The translations under genes were made by a program, and so were the position numbers. The notes beneath the pieces were generated by a model. That model was not told the DNA's origin. It searched no databases and saw only the letters and a list, made by a program, of their open reading frames with translations. Positions 44,469-52,560 of a DNA stretch of 64,000 bases are shown piece after piece (position 1 is the first letter of the stretch; each line of letters begins with the position of its first letter). The DNA lies in NCBI RefSeq assembly GCF_004571195.1, contig NZ_CP038271.1, forward strand, positions 920,001-984,000, read 5' to 3'. This stretch comes from Legionella geestiana (lineage in GTDB: Bacteria; Pseudomonadota; Gammaproteobacteria; Legionellales; Legionellaceae).

Positions 44469-44894
44469 ATGACCCGAGAGATTCGAAAATACCCAAACCG
44501 CAGGCTCTACGACCTGACCAAAAGCCGCTATATCACCATGGATACGCTGCGTGCGTATGTCATTGATGGTCTGGCGTTTACGGTGATTGATGCCAAAACA
44601 GGTGAAGACCTGACCAGCAACGTCCTTTTACAGATTCTTATGGAAATGCAGTCAGGCGGCACGCGGCTCCTGCACCCTGAACTGCTGCGCCAGTTGATAC
44701 GACTTCTACACCATCCGCTGGCGCAGTCCGTGCAGGCCTCTCTCAATCAATCGCTGCAGGCGCTGGAGCCCCTGCTTCACTCAAACAGGACCACTGGATC
44801 AACCGCTGATGAATTTACGGAAGCGTGGAAAGCGCCGCTTGCTGAATGGCTTACATTCTGGGAAAGTATTGCAGGTCAAGTTCCTAAAAAATGA
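44469..44894 (+). CDS. phaR: Polyhydroxyalkanoate synthesis repressor PhaR
   Basis: The 141-residue protein begins with the PHA accumulation regulator DNA-binding domain (IRKYPNRRLYDLTKSRYITMD) and continues with the PHB_acc domain (LLQILMEMQSGG). PhaR represses phasin genes until it is titrated by PHA granules. It sits between phaB and a phasin gene, its expected target. Confidence 0.95.
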   Translation: MTREIRKYPNRRLYDLTKSRYITMDTLRAYVIDGLAFTVIDAKTGEDLTSNVLLQILMEMQSGGTRLLHPELLRQLIRLLHHPLAQSVQASLNQSLQALEPLLHSNRTTGSTADEFTEAWKAPLAEWLTFWESIAGQVPKK

Positions 44895-44998
44895 TGCGCT
44901 GCAGCACATTTCATGAAATACAGACATATCCTGACTTGACAATGGATAAAAGTCGAACAATACTGTAATTGTGCATTGCAACATAACTGGAGATAGCC

Positions 44999-45298
44999 AT
45001 GAGCAAACCCTATTACGAGCAGTATGAAACCCTGATGAAAAAAATTCATGAACCGTTTCAGGCAATAGCCGAGCTGAACATCAAAACCCTGCAGGGCCTT
45101 TCCATGGTCAAGCCACAGGATTTTGCGGGCATCAAGGAGCCGGCTGAGCTGCTGCAAAAAAATCTTGAAGTCGCTCTTGCCAATGGACAGAAGGCTCTGG
45201 ATTACATGCAACAGACTTTTGATATTCTGGAAAAAACCATGCTCTCAATCAGCAGGGAAGCCGTTAAAAAGCCAGAGACCGGTGCTAAAAAGGCTTAA
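44999..45298 (+). CDS. phaP: Phasin family protein
   Basis: The 99-residue helical amphipathic protein matches the Phasin_2-type pattern (NIKTLQGLSMVKPQDFAGIKEPAELLQKN-like core, then LANGQKALDYMQQTFDILEK). Phasins coat PHA granules. GGAG lies 6 nt before the ATG. The 104-bp gap after phaR should hold its promoter and a PhaR-responsive operator, though I could not define one. A terminator follows. Confidence 0.88.
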   Translation: MSKPYYEQYETLMKKIHEPFQAIAELNIKTLQGLSMVKPQDFAGIKEPAELLQKNLEVALANGQKALDYMQQTFDILEKTMLSISREAVKKPETGAKKA

Positions 45299-45324
45299 AT
45301 GCTGCCGATATAAGACATCTCAGG

Positions 45325-45354
45325 AGCACCTAAACCCGAGCAGGTGCTTTTTTT
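45325..45354 (+). terminator. Intrinsic terminator after the phasin gene
   Basis: A 7-bp stem (AGCACCT / AGGTGCT) with a 10-base loop is followed by seven T, and ends the phaB-phaR-phasin unit just before the convergent EamA gene. Confidence 0.88.
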
Positions 45355-45356
45355 CT

Positions 45357-46247
45357 CTATCCCAAAGCCGCTGACCGCCCTCTCAGAGGGAACAATCTGG
45401 GCCCGAGGAGGTGGATACCAAGCCCCCCGAGCACAAGGAACGCGGCAATCCACTTCCAGCGGTACATCGGTTCACCGAGTATTAACACAGAGCTCATCAT
45501 CCCCACCAGTGGCACAAGCAGGGTAAAGGGCACAACCATGCCCACGGGATATCGGGCGAGCAGGAAGTTCCAGGCGCCATACCCCACCCACGTAGAAACA
45601 TACACAATGTAAAGCAGCGCGCTGATACCGCTCCAATCAAGCAACGCATAGGTCTCGCTGATGCGCTGAGGCCCCTCGAGTAGGAGAGACAGGCCAAACA
45701 TGGGCACGCACGCCGCAGCACTGCCCCAGATAACCAGTGCAATCATGTTAACCCGTGCGAGTCCTTTGCCAAGCAGGTTGCCAAGGCCCCAGGTGGCGGC
45801 TCCTGCGAGAATGCAGATAAAGCCCAGTGGCGTTACGTGCGCATCAAGATGCAGCGCCACCAGGGCTATGCCGCAAAAAGCGACTATTGCACCGATAATC
45901 TGCCAGGGTCCCGGGCGCTCATGAAGAAAGGCGGCGGCAAAAAACAGACTAAAAAACACCTGAACCTGCATTAGTAGAGATGCCATGCCAGACGGCATGC
46001 CGACACTCATGCCGATGAAAATCAATGAAAACTGCAGCGCAAACATGACAAGTCCGTACACCACAACCTTGTGCCACGGCGCACTCGGCGGGCGAATAAA
46101 AAAGAGCGCCGGAACACTTGCCAGCAGAAAACGCACCGCGCACAAAAAGAGCGGCGGAAAGCTTTCAAGGGCAATACCGACAAACAGAAAGTTGATTCCC
46201 CAGACAAGCGCTACAAAAACCGCCAGCAAGGTGTGTGATAGAAGCAT
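45357..46247 (-). CDS. EamA/DMT family transporter
   Basis: The 296-residue protein has about ten membrane segments and two EamA repeats. Family marks are WGINFLFVGIAL near the N-terminus and the PLVGMMSSVLILGEP segment in the second repeat. It probably exports amino acids or other metabolites; the substrate is unknown. It is monocistronic and convergent with the phasin gene. Confidence 0.9.
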   Translation of the reverse strand: MLLSHTLLAVFVALVWGINFLFVGIALESFPPLFLCAVRFLLASVPALFFIRPPSAPWHKVVVYGLVMFALQFSLIFIGMSVGMPSGMASLLMQVQVFFSLFFAAAFLHERPGPWQIIGAIVAFCGIALVALHLDAHVTPLGFICILAGAATWGLGNLLGKGLARVNMIALVIWGSAAACVPMFGLSLLLEGPQRISETYALLDWSGISALLYIVYVSTWVGYGAWNFLLARYPVGMVVPFTLLVPLVGMMSSVLILGEPMYRWKWIAAFLVLGGLGIHLLGPRLFPLRGRSAALG

Positions 46248-46493
46248 GACACGCCAAAATGTTTTAAATTTACGCGGATTATAGCGTAATTTTTCTGAAG
46301 GTGCACTTCTTAATTAGGCCGCATGAGAGATAGTGATAATGCTCACCCTTTTAGTAAGCGCTGTAAAAATCTGGCACAAATGTGCATCTATCCCGCATTG
46401 ATGCGGAGATTCCGGTAACGCAAACGGCCTTAATGTTGGTTTAATATTGTTCCGGTAAACTGCTGTCTACGAATGAGATACATAAAGAGATTA

Positions 46494-47462
46494 ATGATGA
46501 AACGTCGTACCTGGATTATTAGAGTCGGAGATCACTGGTTCCTGAGGCACATCCGCGATTTATACGAAACGCTTGCATCAAAGTATACGACTCGCGATCA
46601 GCATCGAGGCATTCAATCAATTTTTAGAGCAAATTTAAGGTCGCCGTTTTGGTTTAGAGAGTCTGTACCGCTCCAGAATAATCTCCATACAAGTTATTTC
46701 AAAGACAACGAGTCCCGCCGTTCTTTTAGTGAACTCTTAGATACCACCACTGAATTGAAAATCTATATTGCAGGACATTGTGATGCGGGAATGAATTATC
46801 TGCGTTCACTTGAAACAACCAATGAACTGGATTTTACAATTACAGCGCATGATATGGCTGCACATCTTAACGACCTTTTTAGACGGGTAGAGGCAAATCC
46901 TACCGCTGATAAACCCATTAAAATCAGCATGATTGCCTGCTCGTCCGGACAGAAAACAGCTTTCAGAGAGTCTTTCTCGGTGCAATTGCTTGAAGAATTA
47001 CACCAGCTTGGACATCAGCATATTTTGATAAAAGCACCGGAGGGAAGCATTTCTGCTCCAATTTTCGGTATAAAAATGGTTGAAGGCAGAAAATTTCATT
47101 ATTACCTCGGTGAGGGAACCATTTATTCCACAGAAAAAGCAAACGATCTACGAAAAATGGCCCTGAAAGTTTTCAAGGTTTGTCATACCAACACGCATGT
47201 CGATGCAAAACGCCAATATCTCGAAGAGCGAATGTCTCAAATTAAGAACCTCGGTTACACCACTACCGTTGAGCAACTGAACCAACTCAAAGACATTATT
47301 CAAGTGGCCTCGCAGGCAGCTGAGGTTAAAGAATACCGTTATGGAACCGGTTTTTTCATGCGCTTTTTTGGTATACGTTCACAAACAGAAAAAGCCTTAC
47401 AGGAATTGTCGCAATCGCTGGCGCATAGAGAAAATACATACAACGAGTACAAAAACATGTAA
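46494..47462 (+). CDS. Unknown protein with a possible clan-CD (caspase/CPD-like) cysteine-protease fold
   Basis: The ATG at 46494 has an AAAGAG element upstream; an earlier ATG at 46473 lacks one. The 322-residue product is not recognised as a whole. Residues about 88-180 show a hydrophobic strand ending in His (IYIAGHCDAG, H95) and, after a helix, a strand ending in Cys (ISMIACSSGQ, C149). This is the His/Cys arrangement of clan-CD peptidases such as the MARTX CPD/C80 family. A helical C-terminal tail follows. Base composition is visibly AT-richer than the neighbours, suggesting acquisition. It forms a pair with the next gene. The enzymatic assignment is inference. Confidence 0.6.
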   Translation: MMKRRTWIIRVGDHWFLRHIRDLYETLASKYTTRDQHRGIQSIFRANLRSPFWFRESVPLQNNLHTSYFKDNESRRSFSELLDTTTELKIYIAGHCDAGMNYLRSLETTNELDFTITAHDMAAHLNDLFRRVEANPTADKPIKISMIACSSGQKTAFRESFSVQLLEELHQLGHQHILIKAPEGSISAPIFGIKMVEGRKFHYYLGEGTIYSTEKANDLRKMALKVFKVCHTNTHVDAKRQYLEERMSQIKNLGYTTTVEQLNQLKDIIQVASQAAEVKEYRYGTGFFMRFFGIRSQTEKALQELSQSLAHRENTYNEYKNM

Positions 47463-47660
47463 ACAGCATACTCTTTTTTATAACAAACTGCGCATAAACG
47501 CTTGCGGGGCTTTGTTAAATCGCTTTACAGTTAATTCAGTCTGCTGGCAATCGGCAGCTGGATATTTCCAGTTAAGATAAAAATTACAGTGCGCAGACCA
47601 CCGGTAAACATCCCGGCAGGCCCATACACAAAAGTTGCCCTAACCTGGGAGAATTACCAT

Positions 47661-48287
47661 ATGTTCAGAGCGAGTGGCGAACGGATTGACGAGGGCGGGC
47701 GTCTTACGTTTGAAAAGCCATCAGAGACTAAAACGCTGATTATCCCTGAACAAGGTATAGGAGGTTTAGTAATTAATCGCGAAAGCCCTCATGTGATAAC
47801 ACTCATGGCGGCTCCAGTGATTACCTGCTGCTTGTATATTTTTTCATTCAAAACATTCAGCGGATCCGAAAAAGCCATAATCTGCCACGTTACCTCTACA
47901 GGTCTGCCAGAAACCCGGTACCAGTGGATAGCCTCTCAACTCAGAAAAGAAACTGATCTCTCACTGGTCTCCGTTATAATTGCATCGCCCGGAGGAAAGG
48001 ACAGAACTTCCTCAATTCGAGCAGATATGGCAGTTATTAGCGGAAAATACGCCCCATTACTTCAAAACGTTGGCCTAACTGGTAAAATCACAGTTCTCTT
48101 TGGGTGCGATGCCTGCGAGATTAACAGCAGAGGCACGCTTAGTACGTACACCATTACCGAAAGAAAAACATACAGCGCTGATTTAATATGTCAAAGTCTT
48201 GAAGGACGTGCAGCTTCCAGTGTTTCTCAGGATATCGAACCATTTGATGCAGATGAGGAAAGTCAAAGCACATGCCTTATCCTGTAA
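47661..48287 (+). CDS. Unknown protein ending in a CaaX prenylation box (candidate host-targeted effector)
   Basis: The ATG at 47661 has GGGAG 9 nt upstream; a GTG at 47589 would add 24 residues. The 208-residue product ends STCLIL, a C-terminal CaaX box (C205) with Leu at the last position, the form favoured by geranylgeranyl transferase I. Bacteria do not prenylate proteins, but several Legionella effectors carry such boxes. The core (TCCLYIF about 55-61, CHVTSTGLP with H76, ASPGGKD about 109-114, FGCDACEIN about 147-155) vaguely recalls CheD/CNF-type Cys-His deamidases; this is weak. The gene is AT-rich like its neighbour and has no recognised homologue in the window. Confidence 0.6.
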   Translation: MFRASGERIDEGGRLTFEKPSETKTLIIPEQGIGGLVINRESPHVITLMAAPVITCCLYIFSFKTFSGSEKAIICHVTSTGLPETRYQWIASQLRKETDLSLVSVIIASPGGKDRTSSIRADMAVISGKYAPLLQNVGLTGKITVLFGCDACEINSRGTLSTYTITERKTYSADLICQSLEGRAASSVSQDIEPFDADEESQSTCLIL

Positions 48288-48396
48288 ACATCCCTAAGAG
48301 ATGTATTGACATCTGCGTTTAATGACGGCAGAATACGCTCACACGACGCTTAAGTGTCGTAGTCATCAAAAAATGTAAAAGAATCAACAGCACACT

Positions 48397-48471
48397 TGGG
48401 GTGTCGCCAAGCGGTAAGGCACAGGGTTTTGATCCCTGCATACCTAGGTTCGAATCCTAGCACCCCAGCCA
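48397..48471 (+). tRNA. tRNA-Gln (anticodon TTG)
   Basis: The acceptor strands TGGGGTG / CACCCCA pair fully, with discriminator G and an encoded CCA. The D arm contains AAGCGGTAAGGC. The anticodon stem CAGGG/CCCTG encloses TTTTGAT (anticodon TTG), and the T arm has GGTTCGAATCC. It lies alone between the effector-like pair and prs. Confidence 0.95.
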
Positions 48472-48694
48472 ATTTCTTGTTATACGTATAACAAGTAAAC
48501 AGACGGCAGAAGATAACCGGTAAGGATGCGTTCACCGGATCGCTCAAAAAACAATAATATCTTGCTGGCTGTCTTCTGCCATGTGTTTAGAGTCTGCGAG
48601 ATGTGAGTGACTCAAAACAGGGAATTCTGCAAGGGATTGTGAGATACTGTTCTATAACCAGCAGCGTTATCTTATCCCAGAGGACCTGATACAC

Positions 48695-49642
48695 ATGTCG
48701 ACAATGATGATCTTCACCGGGAATGCCAATCCTGATCTTGCGCACAAAATAGCCTCCCATTTGCAAATCCCCCTTGGAAAAGCCACTGTTGGCACGTTCA
48801 GTGACGGTGAAACCATGGTGGAAATTCTTGAAAACGTTCGCGGAAAGGATGTATTCGTGGTGCAATCCACCTGCGCTCCTTCAAACGACAATCTGATGGA
48901 GCTGCTCATCATGTCCGATGCGCTGCGCCGCTCATCAGCGAGTCGCATCACCGCTGTTGTGCCCTATTTTGGCTATGCCCGTCAGGACCGTCGCGTACGC
49001 TCCGCACGTGTACCGATAACGGCCAAGGTAATTGCCGATATGATGGCTTCTGTAGGCATTTGCCGCGTGTTAACCGTTGATTTACATGCCGACCAAATCC
49101 AGGGATTTTTCTACATGCCCGTGGATAACGTCTATTCGACCCCTATCCTGCTTGAGGATATTCGTGCGCAAAACCTTGACCGTCTGATGGTGGTTTCCCC
49201 TGATGTGGGTGGTGTGGTACGTGCACGCGCAATGGCAAAACGTCTTAACGATGCCGAGCTTTCCATTATCGATAAACGTCGCAGCGGTCCAAACAAATCG
49301 GAAGTCATGCACATTATTGGTGAGCCGTCCGGGCGCAACTGTATCATCATCGATGATATTGTTGATACCGCAGGCACCCTCTGCTCCGCTGCCTATCAGC
49401 TGAAGAAAAATGGGGCTGTCAGTGTGCGTGCCTATATTACACACCCGGTACTCTCAGGACCCGCGGTTCAGAATATTGAAAATTCATCCCTTGACGAGGT
49501 GGTTGTTACCGACACCATTCCTCTGTCAGATGCAGCGCGCAACTGCTCTAAAATACGTCTGGTAAGCCTTGCTGACATGCTGGCCCAGGCCATTAAGCGG
49601 GTTAACGTGGAGGAGTCCGTCAGCTCCATGTTTGAGGATTAA
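48695..49642 (+). CDS. prs: Ribose-phosphate pyrophosphokinase
   Basis: The 315-residue enzyme makes PRPP from ribose 5-phosphate and ATP. It shows FSDGE and YFGYARQDR, the metal-binding [13 protein letters not shown] and the PRPP-binding loop [12 protein letters not shown]. The length is standard. It follows tRNA-Gln by about 220 bp. Downstream, where rplY/pth often lie, there is instead an intergenic repeat cluster. Confidence 0.97.
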   Translation: MSTMMIFTGNANPDLAHKIASHLQIPLGKATVGTFSDGETMVEILENVRGKDVFVVQSTCAPSNDNLMELLIMSDALRRSSASRITAVVPYFGYARQDRRVRSARVPITAKVIADMMASVGICRVLTVDLHADQIQGFFYMPVDNVYSTPILLEDIRAQNLDRLMVVSPDVGGVVRARAMAKRLNDAELSIIDKRRSGPNKSEVMHIIGEPSGRNCIIIDDIVDTAGTLCSAAYQLKKNGAVSVRAYITHPVLSGPAVQNIENSSLDEVVVTDTIPLSDAARNCSKIRLVSLADMLAQAIKRVNVEESVSSMFED

Positions 49643-49736
49643 TACCCGGCAAAACCGTATGTCTCTATTGCCGGGTGATGCTACGCTTAGCCCGGCAATA
49701 GAAAACCTCATTTATAAATATCATTCATTCGAACCT

Positions 49737-49820
49737 GTAGCCTGTGCGCTGATGAGCCGAGGAAGGGGTGCATAAAAAGATACCCGATGCCGAGCTTCGC
49801 TGTGCTCAACCCAGCCTACA
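49737..49820. repeat. Extragenic palindromic element, copy 1
   Basis: It starts GTAGCCTGTGCGCTGATGAG and ends CTGTGCTCAACCCAGCCTAC, which are imperfect inverted ends, with a GATACCCGATGCCGAGCTTCG core. Confidence 0.8.
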
Positions 49821-49925
49821 GAAAATTCATTAAATACAATACTTTATTCAAAATATGGTAACTGCCTTCAGTTTTTGGCTCAAGACTGTTGCTACCTATA
49901 AGTGGTTGTTTATTTATAAAATACC

Positions 49926-50025
49926 GCAGCCTGCGCTGATAAGCACGAAATAGGATGCGCGAAAAAAACATCCAGCCTTTGGGGATACCCGATGCCGGGC
50001 TTCGCTGTGCTCAGCCCAGCCACAG
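49926..50025. repeat. Extragenic palindromic element, copy 2
   Basis: The copy starts GCAGCCTGCGCTGATAAGCA, has AACATCCAGCCTTTGGGG and GATGCCGGGCTTCGCTGTG in the middle, and ends TCAGCCCAGCCACAG. Confidence 0.85.
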
Positions 50026-50131
50026 AAAAACCTATTAAATACAATGCGTTATTCGAAATATGTTAACTGCCTTCAATTTTTGGCTCGAGACTGCTTCTAC
50101 CTATAAGTTTTTGTTTTATCTATAAAATACC

Positions 50132-50232
50132 GTAGCCTGCGCTGATAAGCGCGGGATAGGATGCGCAAAAAAAACATCCAGCCTTTGGGGATACCCGATG
50201 CCGGGCTTCGCTGTGCTCAGCCCAGCCTACAG
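50132..50232. repeat. Extragenic palindromic element, copy 3
   Basis: This is the best-preserved copy: left end GTAGCCTGCGCTGATAAGCG, right end TGCTCAGCCCAGCCTACAG. It differs from copy 2 at only a few positions. Confidence 0.88.
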
Positions 50233-50273
50233 AAAAACCTATTAAATACAATGCTTTATTTAAGGGCTTTACA

Positions 50274-50356
50274 GTAGCCTGGGCTGATATGCCCTGGAAT
50301 GAATGCTTGATATGACATCCGATGCCGGGCGGCACTGTGCTTAGACCAGCCTGCAG
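50274..50356. repeat. Extragenic palindromic element, copy 4 (diverged)
   Basis: It starts GTAGCCTGGGCTGATATGCC and ends CTTAGACCAGCCTGCAG; the core GATGCCGGGCGGCACTGTG is shortened relative to copies 2 and 3. Confidence 0.7.
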
Positions 50357-50394
50357 TTAAGAACGGCGACAGGAGCAAGGCTCTTACTCAAACA

Positions 50395-50418
50395 AAAAAG
50401 CCCCGAAATTCGGGGCTT
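50395..50418 (-). terminator. Intrinsic terminator of fis
   Basis: The inverted repeat AAGCCCCGAA / TTCGGGGCTT, read on the minus strand, is followed by a T run (an A run on the plus strand before 50400). It lies about 16 bp after the fis stop. Confidence 0.9.
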
Positions 50419-50433
50419 ATTTGTGTAAAACAA

Positions 50434-50715
50434 TTAATCGCGAGTGCCAACGTATTTGTCATCAAAGTACTGACGCAGTTTGGTGCGCAGCGTACCACGG
50501 CTGATACCAAGGATTATGGCAGCTCGGGATTGATTGTACTTGCAGTATTCCATCACTGCGCGAAACAACGGTGTTTCAACTTCTTCGAGCACGAAACGAT
50601 AGAGATCGACAGGCTCGGCACCCTTGAGCTCGGAAAAATATTTCTGAACGGATTGGGTGACACTATCGGCCAGTGACGTTGCTGTATCAGCGACCTGGCT
50701 GCTAATGGTAGACAT
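50434..50715 (-). CDS. fis: Fis family DNA-binding protein
   Basis: The 93-residue protein has a variable N-terminus and the Fis helix-turn-helix near the C-terminus (NQSRAAIILGISRGTLRTKLRQYF). It is a nucleoid-associated regulator. AGGAG lies 8 nt before the ATG. Legionella species carry several Fis paralogues, and this one is not next to dusB as in enterics, so the exact paralogue is not assigned. A terminator follows its stop. Confidence 0.9.
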   Translation of the reverse strand: MSTISSQVADTATSLADSVTQSVQKYFSELKGAEPVDLYRFVLEEVETPLFRAVMEYCKYNQSRAAIILGISRGTLRTKLRQYFDDKYVGTRD

Positions 50716-50897
50716 GCTTTCAACTCCTCCCCAAAAGGATAAATTTTACCGAAATGGACAATTCCTGACAAGCATTGACCACAAAAAATGTTATAAAAAT
50801 CAGTAAGAGACCGCCAAATTACCCCTTTCATATGCTACGTATTACTTGCAATGGGGGTTAATCTGTGGGCGTGCCTGAGCACGCCCGCTTCCTAATC

Positions 50898-52445
50898 TCA
50901 GAATTGCAGCATGGACGGCGTAAAGGGCTTGCCGTTCACCTGGAACTGTCCTTTTTGCAAAGACAATTCTACAACGAAGTCACTTCCCTGCTGCACAAGA
51001 AGGCCACCTTTGACCATACCGGCAACCTGGGCATCGGTCATGGCTTCAACCTGACGCGCAAGATCATCCGCTGTCATCGGCGCCGCTGCCGGTGCCGCCG
51101 CTGGCGTTTGCTCAGTAGCTGGTACAGGTGTTGTTGTCGCTGTAGTAGCAGCTGCAGCAACTGATTCAGCGGTATTGGCAGGTGCAGGTGCCGCTTCTTG
51201 AGTTTGTGCTTCTCCCGCCGCTTGTTGCGCTTTCATCTGTTTTTGCAGATTGCCAAGACGCAGTACGTCCTTCAAAACAGCAGCCGGTAATTTGAGTCGG
51301 CCGTTGCCTGAAATGTTTTGCATCAGCTGCAGCGGATTGATGGTATCTCCCTTTGGCAGCTCAATCAGCAGGTTACCCTCAATAACGCCCTGTGGTACGG
51401 TCATGCGCAATTGTGAAAGGTTGAGGGCCGCACCTCGTCCAAGAAGCTTCGGCAACTCTGGCAGAATCGCAAACAGCGCCTGTTGTTTGGCAGCATCATC
51501 CCCATTCTGGGCACTTTTAATCTTATCGTTGATGCGTGCCAGCACTTCTGCATCAAGATTCTTCAGAGACAGCTCAAACGCACCAGGACCAAACGTTTTA
51601 TCGTTTATAGTCAGTTTTTGCAGGGACATGGAGAGGCCCGTGTTAAAGAGGCCACCCTCTGCAACATCTGACGTTGAACGAGAATCAAGCGATTCAAGAT
51701 CGACAAGCTTCTTATCGCCATCAAGAACATGCAGACTTTCAAAAGATAAATCTGCCTCACCAACATACATGCCATAATCATTCTTGTTCAGCGTGTAATG
51801 AGAGGTAACCGAGCCAATTTCAACTTTTTTACTGTCATTGCTGATGTCTGCACCCGCTACGCTAAAGCCACCCTTGAGTGCGCGCCCGTCATCAGTAATT
51901 TTCAAATCGGTCTGCATGCCTTTCCAGTCGATGCGGGTAGTCTTGTCAGTCGTGACGAGACTAAATGCAGGAGCATCGCCGTCTACACGTGTCGCACCGG
52001 TATATTCAACAAAGAAAACAAGGTTCAGAGACGGTTCAACGGATTCGCTCGTGAACGTTGATTTAAAAGACTCTTTGAGCTGAGTCGGTAACTCCAGCCT
52101 GCTTTGCGCATATCCAAGCCCAAAGTGCAGGCCATTGGCAAAAATAACCGGGCCGTGCCAGATAGTCAGTGGCATGGCGGTGTCAAAATCTTTTGCAGGT
52201 ATGGTAGTGGTTTCGCCATTTTCTGTGGTAATCACCTGCTGCGGCACACGCACTTTCCAATCAAGCTTCGCGTGTGAGCGGAACCATCCGCGCTGGTAAT
52301 CGCTGAGTTCTGCGTGAACACCTTCCGTGCGGTTGATGGTATCGATGTTTTTACGAAGCGCGCGCTCCGTCATGACGCCCATACCGTAGTATCCGCCGAG
52401 GATCAGCGCAGCCAGTACGACCACCAATCCTGTGATTTTTTTCAT
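50898..52445 (-). CDS. DUF945 (YdgA-like) family protein
   Basis: The ATG at 52445 has GGAG 6 nt upstream and is preferred to the Met four codons earlier. The 515-residue product begins with a membrane anchor or signal segment (KKITGLVVVLAALILGGYYGMGV), then YdgA-type sequence (YQRGWFRSHAKLDW, IWHGPVIFANGLHFGLGYAQS). A low-complexity Ala/Pro/Thr stretch occurs near residues 415-460. It is probably periplasmic and anchored; no enzymatic function is known to me. It lies alone between fis and the MFS gene. Confidence 0.85.
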   Translation of the reverse strand: MKKITGLVVVLAALILGGYYGMGVMTERALRKNIDTINRTEGVHAELSDYQRGWFRSHAKLDWKVRVPQQVITTENGETTTIPAKDFDTAMPLTIWHGPVIFANGLHFGLGYAQSRLELPTQLKESFKSTFTSESVEPSLNLVFFVEYTGATRVDGDAPAFSLVTTDKTTRIDWKGMQTDLKITDDGRALKGGFSVAGADISNDSKKVEIGSVTSHYTLNKNDYGMYVGEADLSFESLHVLDGDKKLVDLESLDSRSTSDVAEGGLFNTGLSMSLQKLTINDKTFGPGAFELSLKNLDAEVLARINDKIKSAQNGDDAAKQQALFAILPELPKLLGRGAALNLSQLRMTVPQGVIEGNLLIELPKGDTINPLQLMQNISGNGRLKLPAAVLKDVLRLGNLQKQMKAQQAAGEAQTQEAAPAPANTAESVAAAATTATTTPVPATEQTPAAAPAAAPMTADDLARQVEAMTDAQVAGMVKGGLLVQQGSDFVVELSLQKGQFQVNGKPFTPSMLQF

Positions 52446-52560
52446 TATTTTCTCCATGTTAAATAGATCGCCGGCACAACCCCCACCCCGGTATATCTAC
52501 GAGGGTACCTGTCCGGAGTCTGTCATTAAAGCACGAGTGCCCCAAAGGTGCAAAGACGAT

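Larger units (their letters stand above)
49643..50390. other. Long non-coding interval between prs and fis filled by extragenic repeats
   Basis: There is no credible gene. The interval holds four copies of an imperfect palindromic element (listed separately) joined by AT-rich spacers. A segment with ACTGCCTTCA..TTTTTGGCTC and CTACCTATAAG occurs twice about 205 bp apart (near 49860 and 50065). Copies 1-2 plus spacers therefore form a tandem duplication of about 205 bp. Confidence 0.85.

Noticed and set aside
47577..47660. GTG at 47589 as the start of the CaaX protein
   Set aside because: The ATG at 47661 has a better ribosome site; the GTG is kept only as an alternative.
49643..50390. A gene in the prs-fis interval
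   Set aside because: Frames there are short, contain the palindromic repeats and lack ribosome sites.
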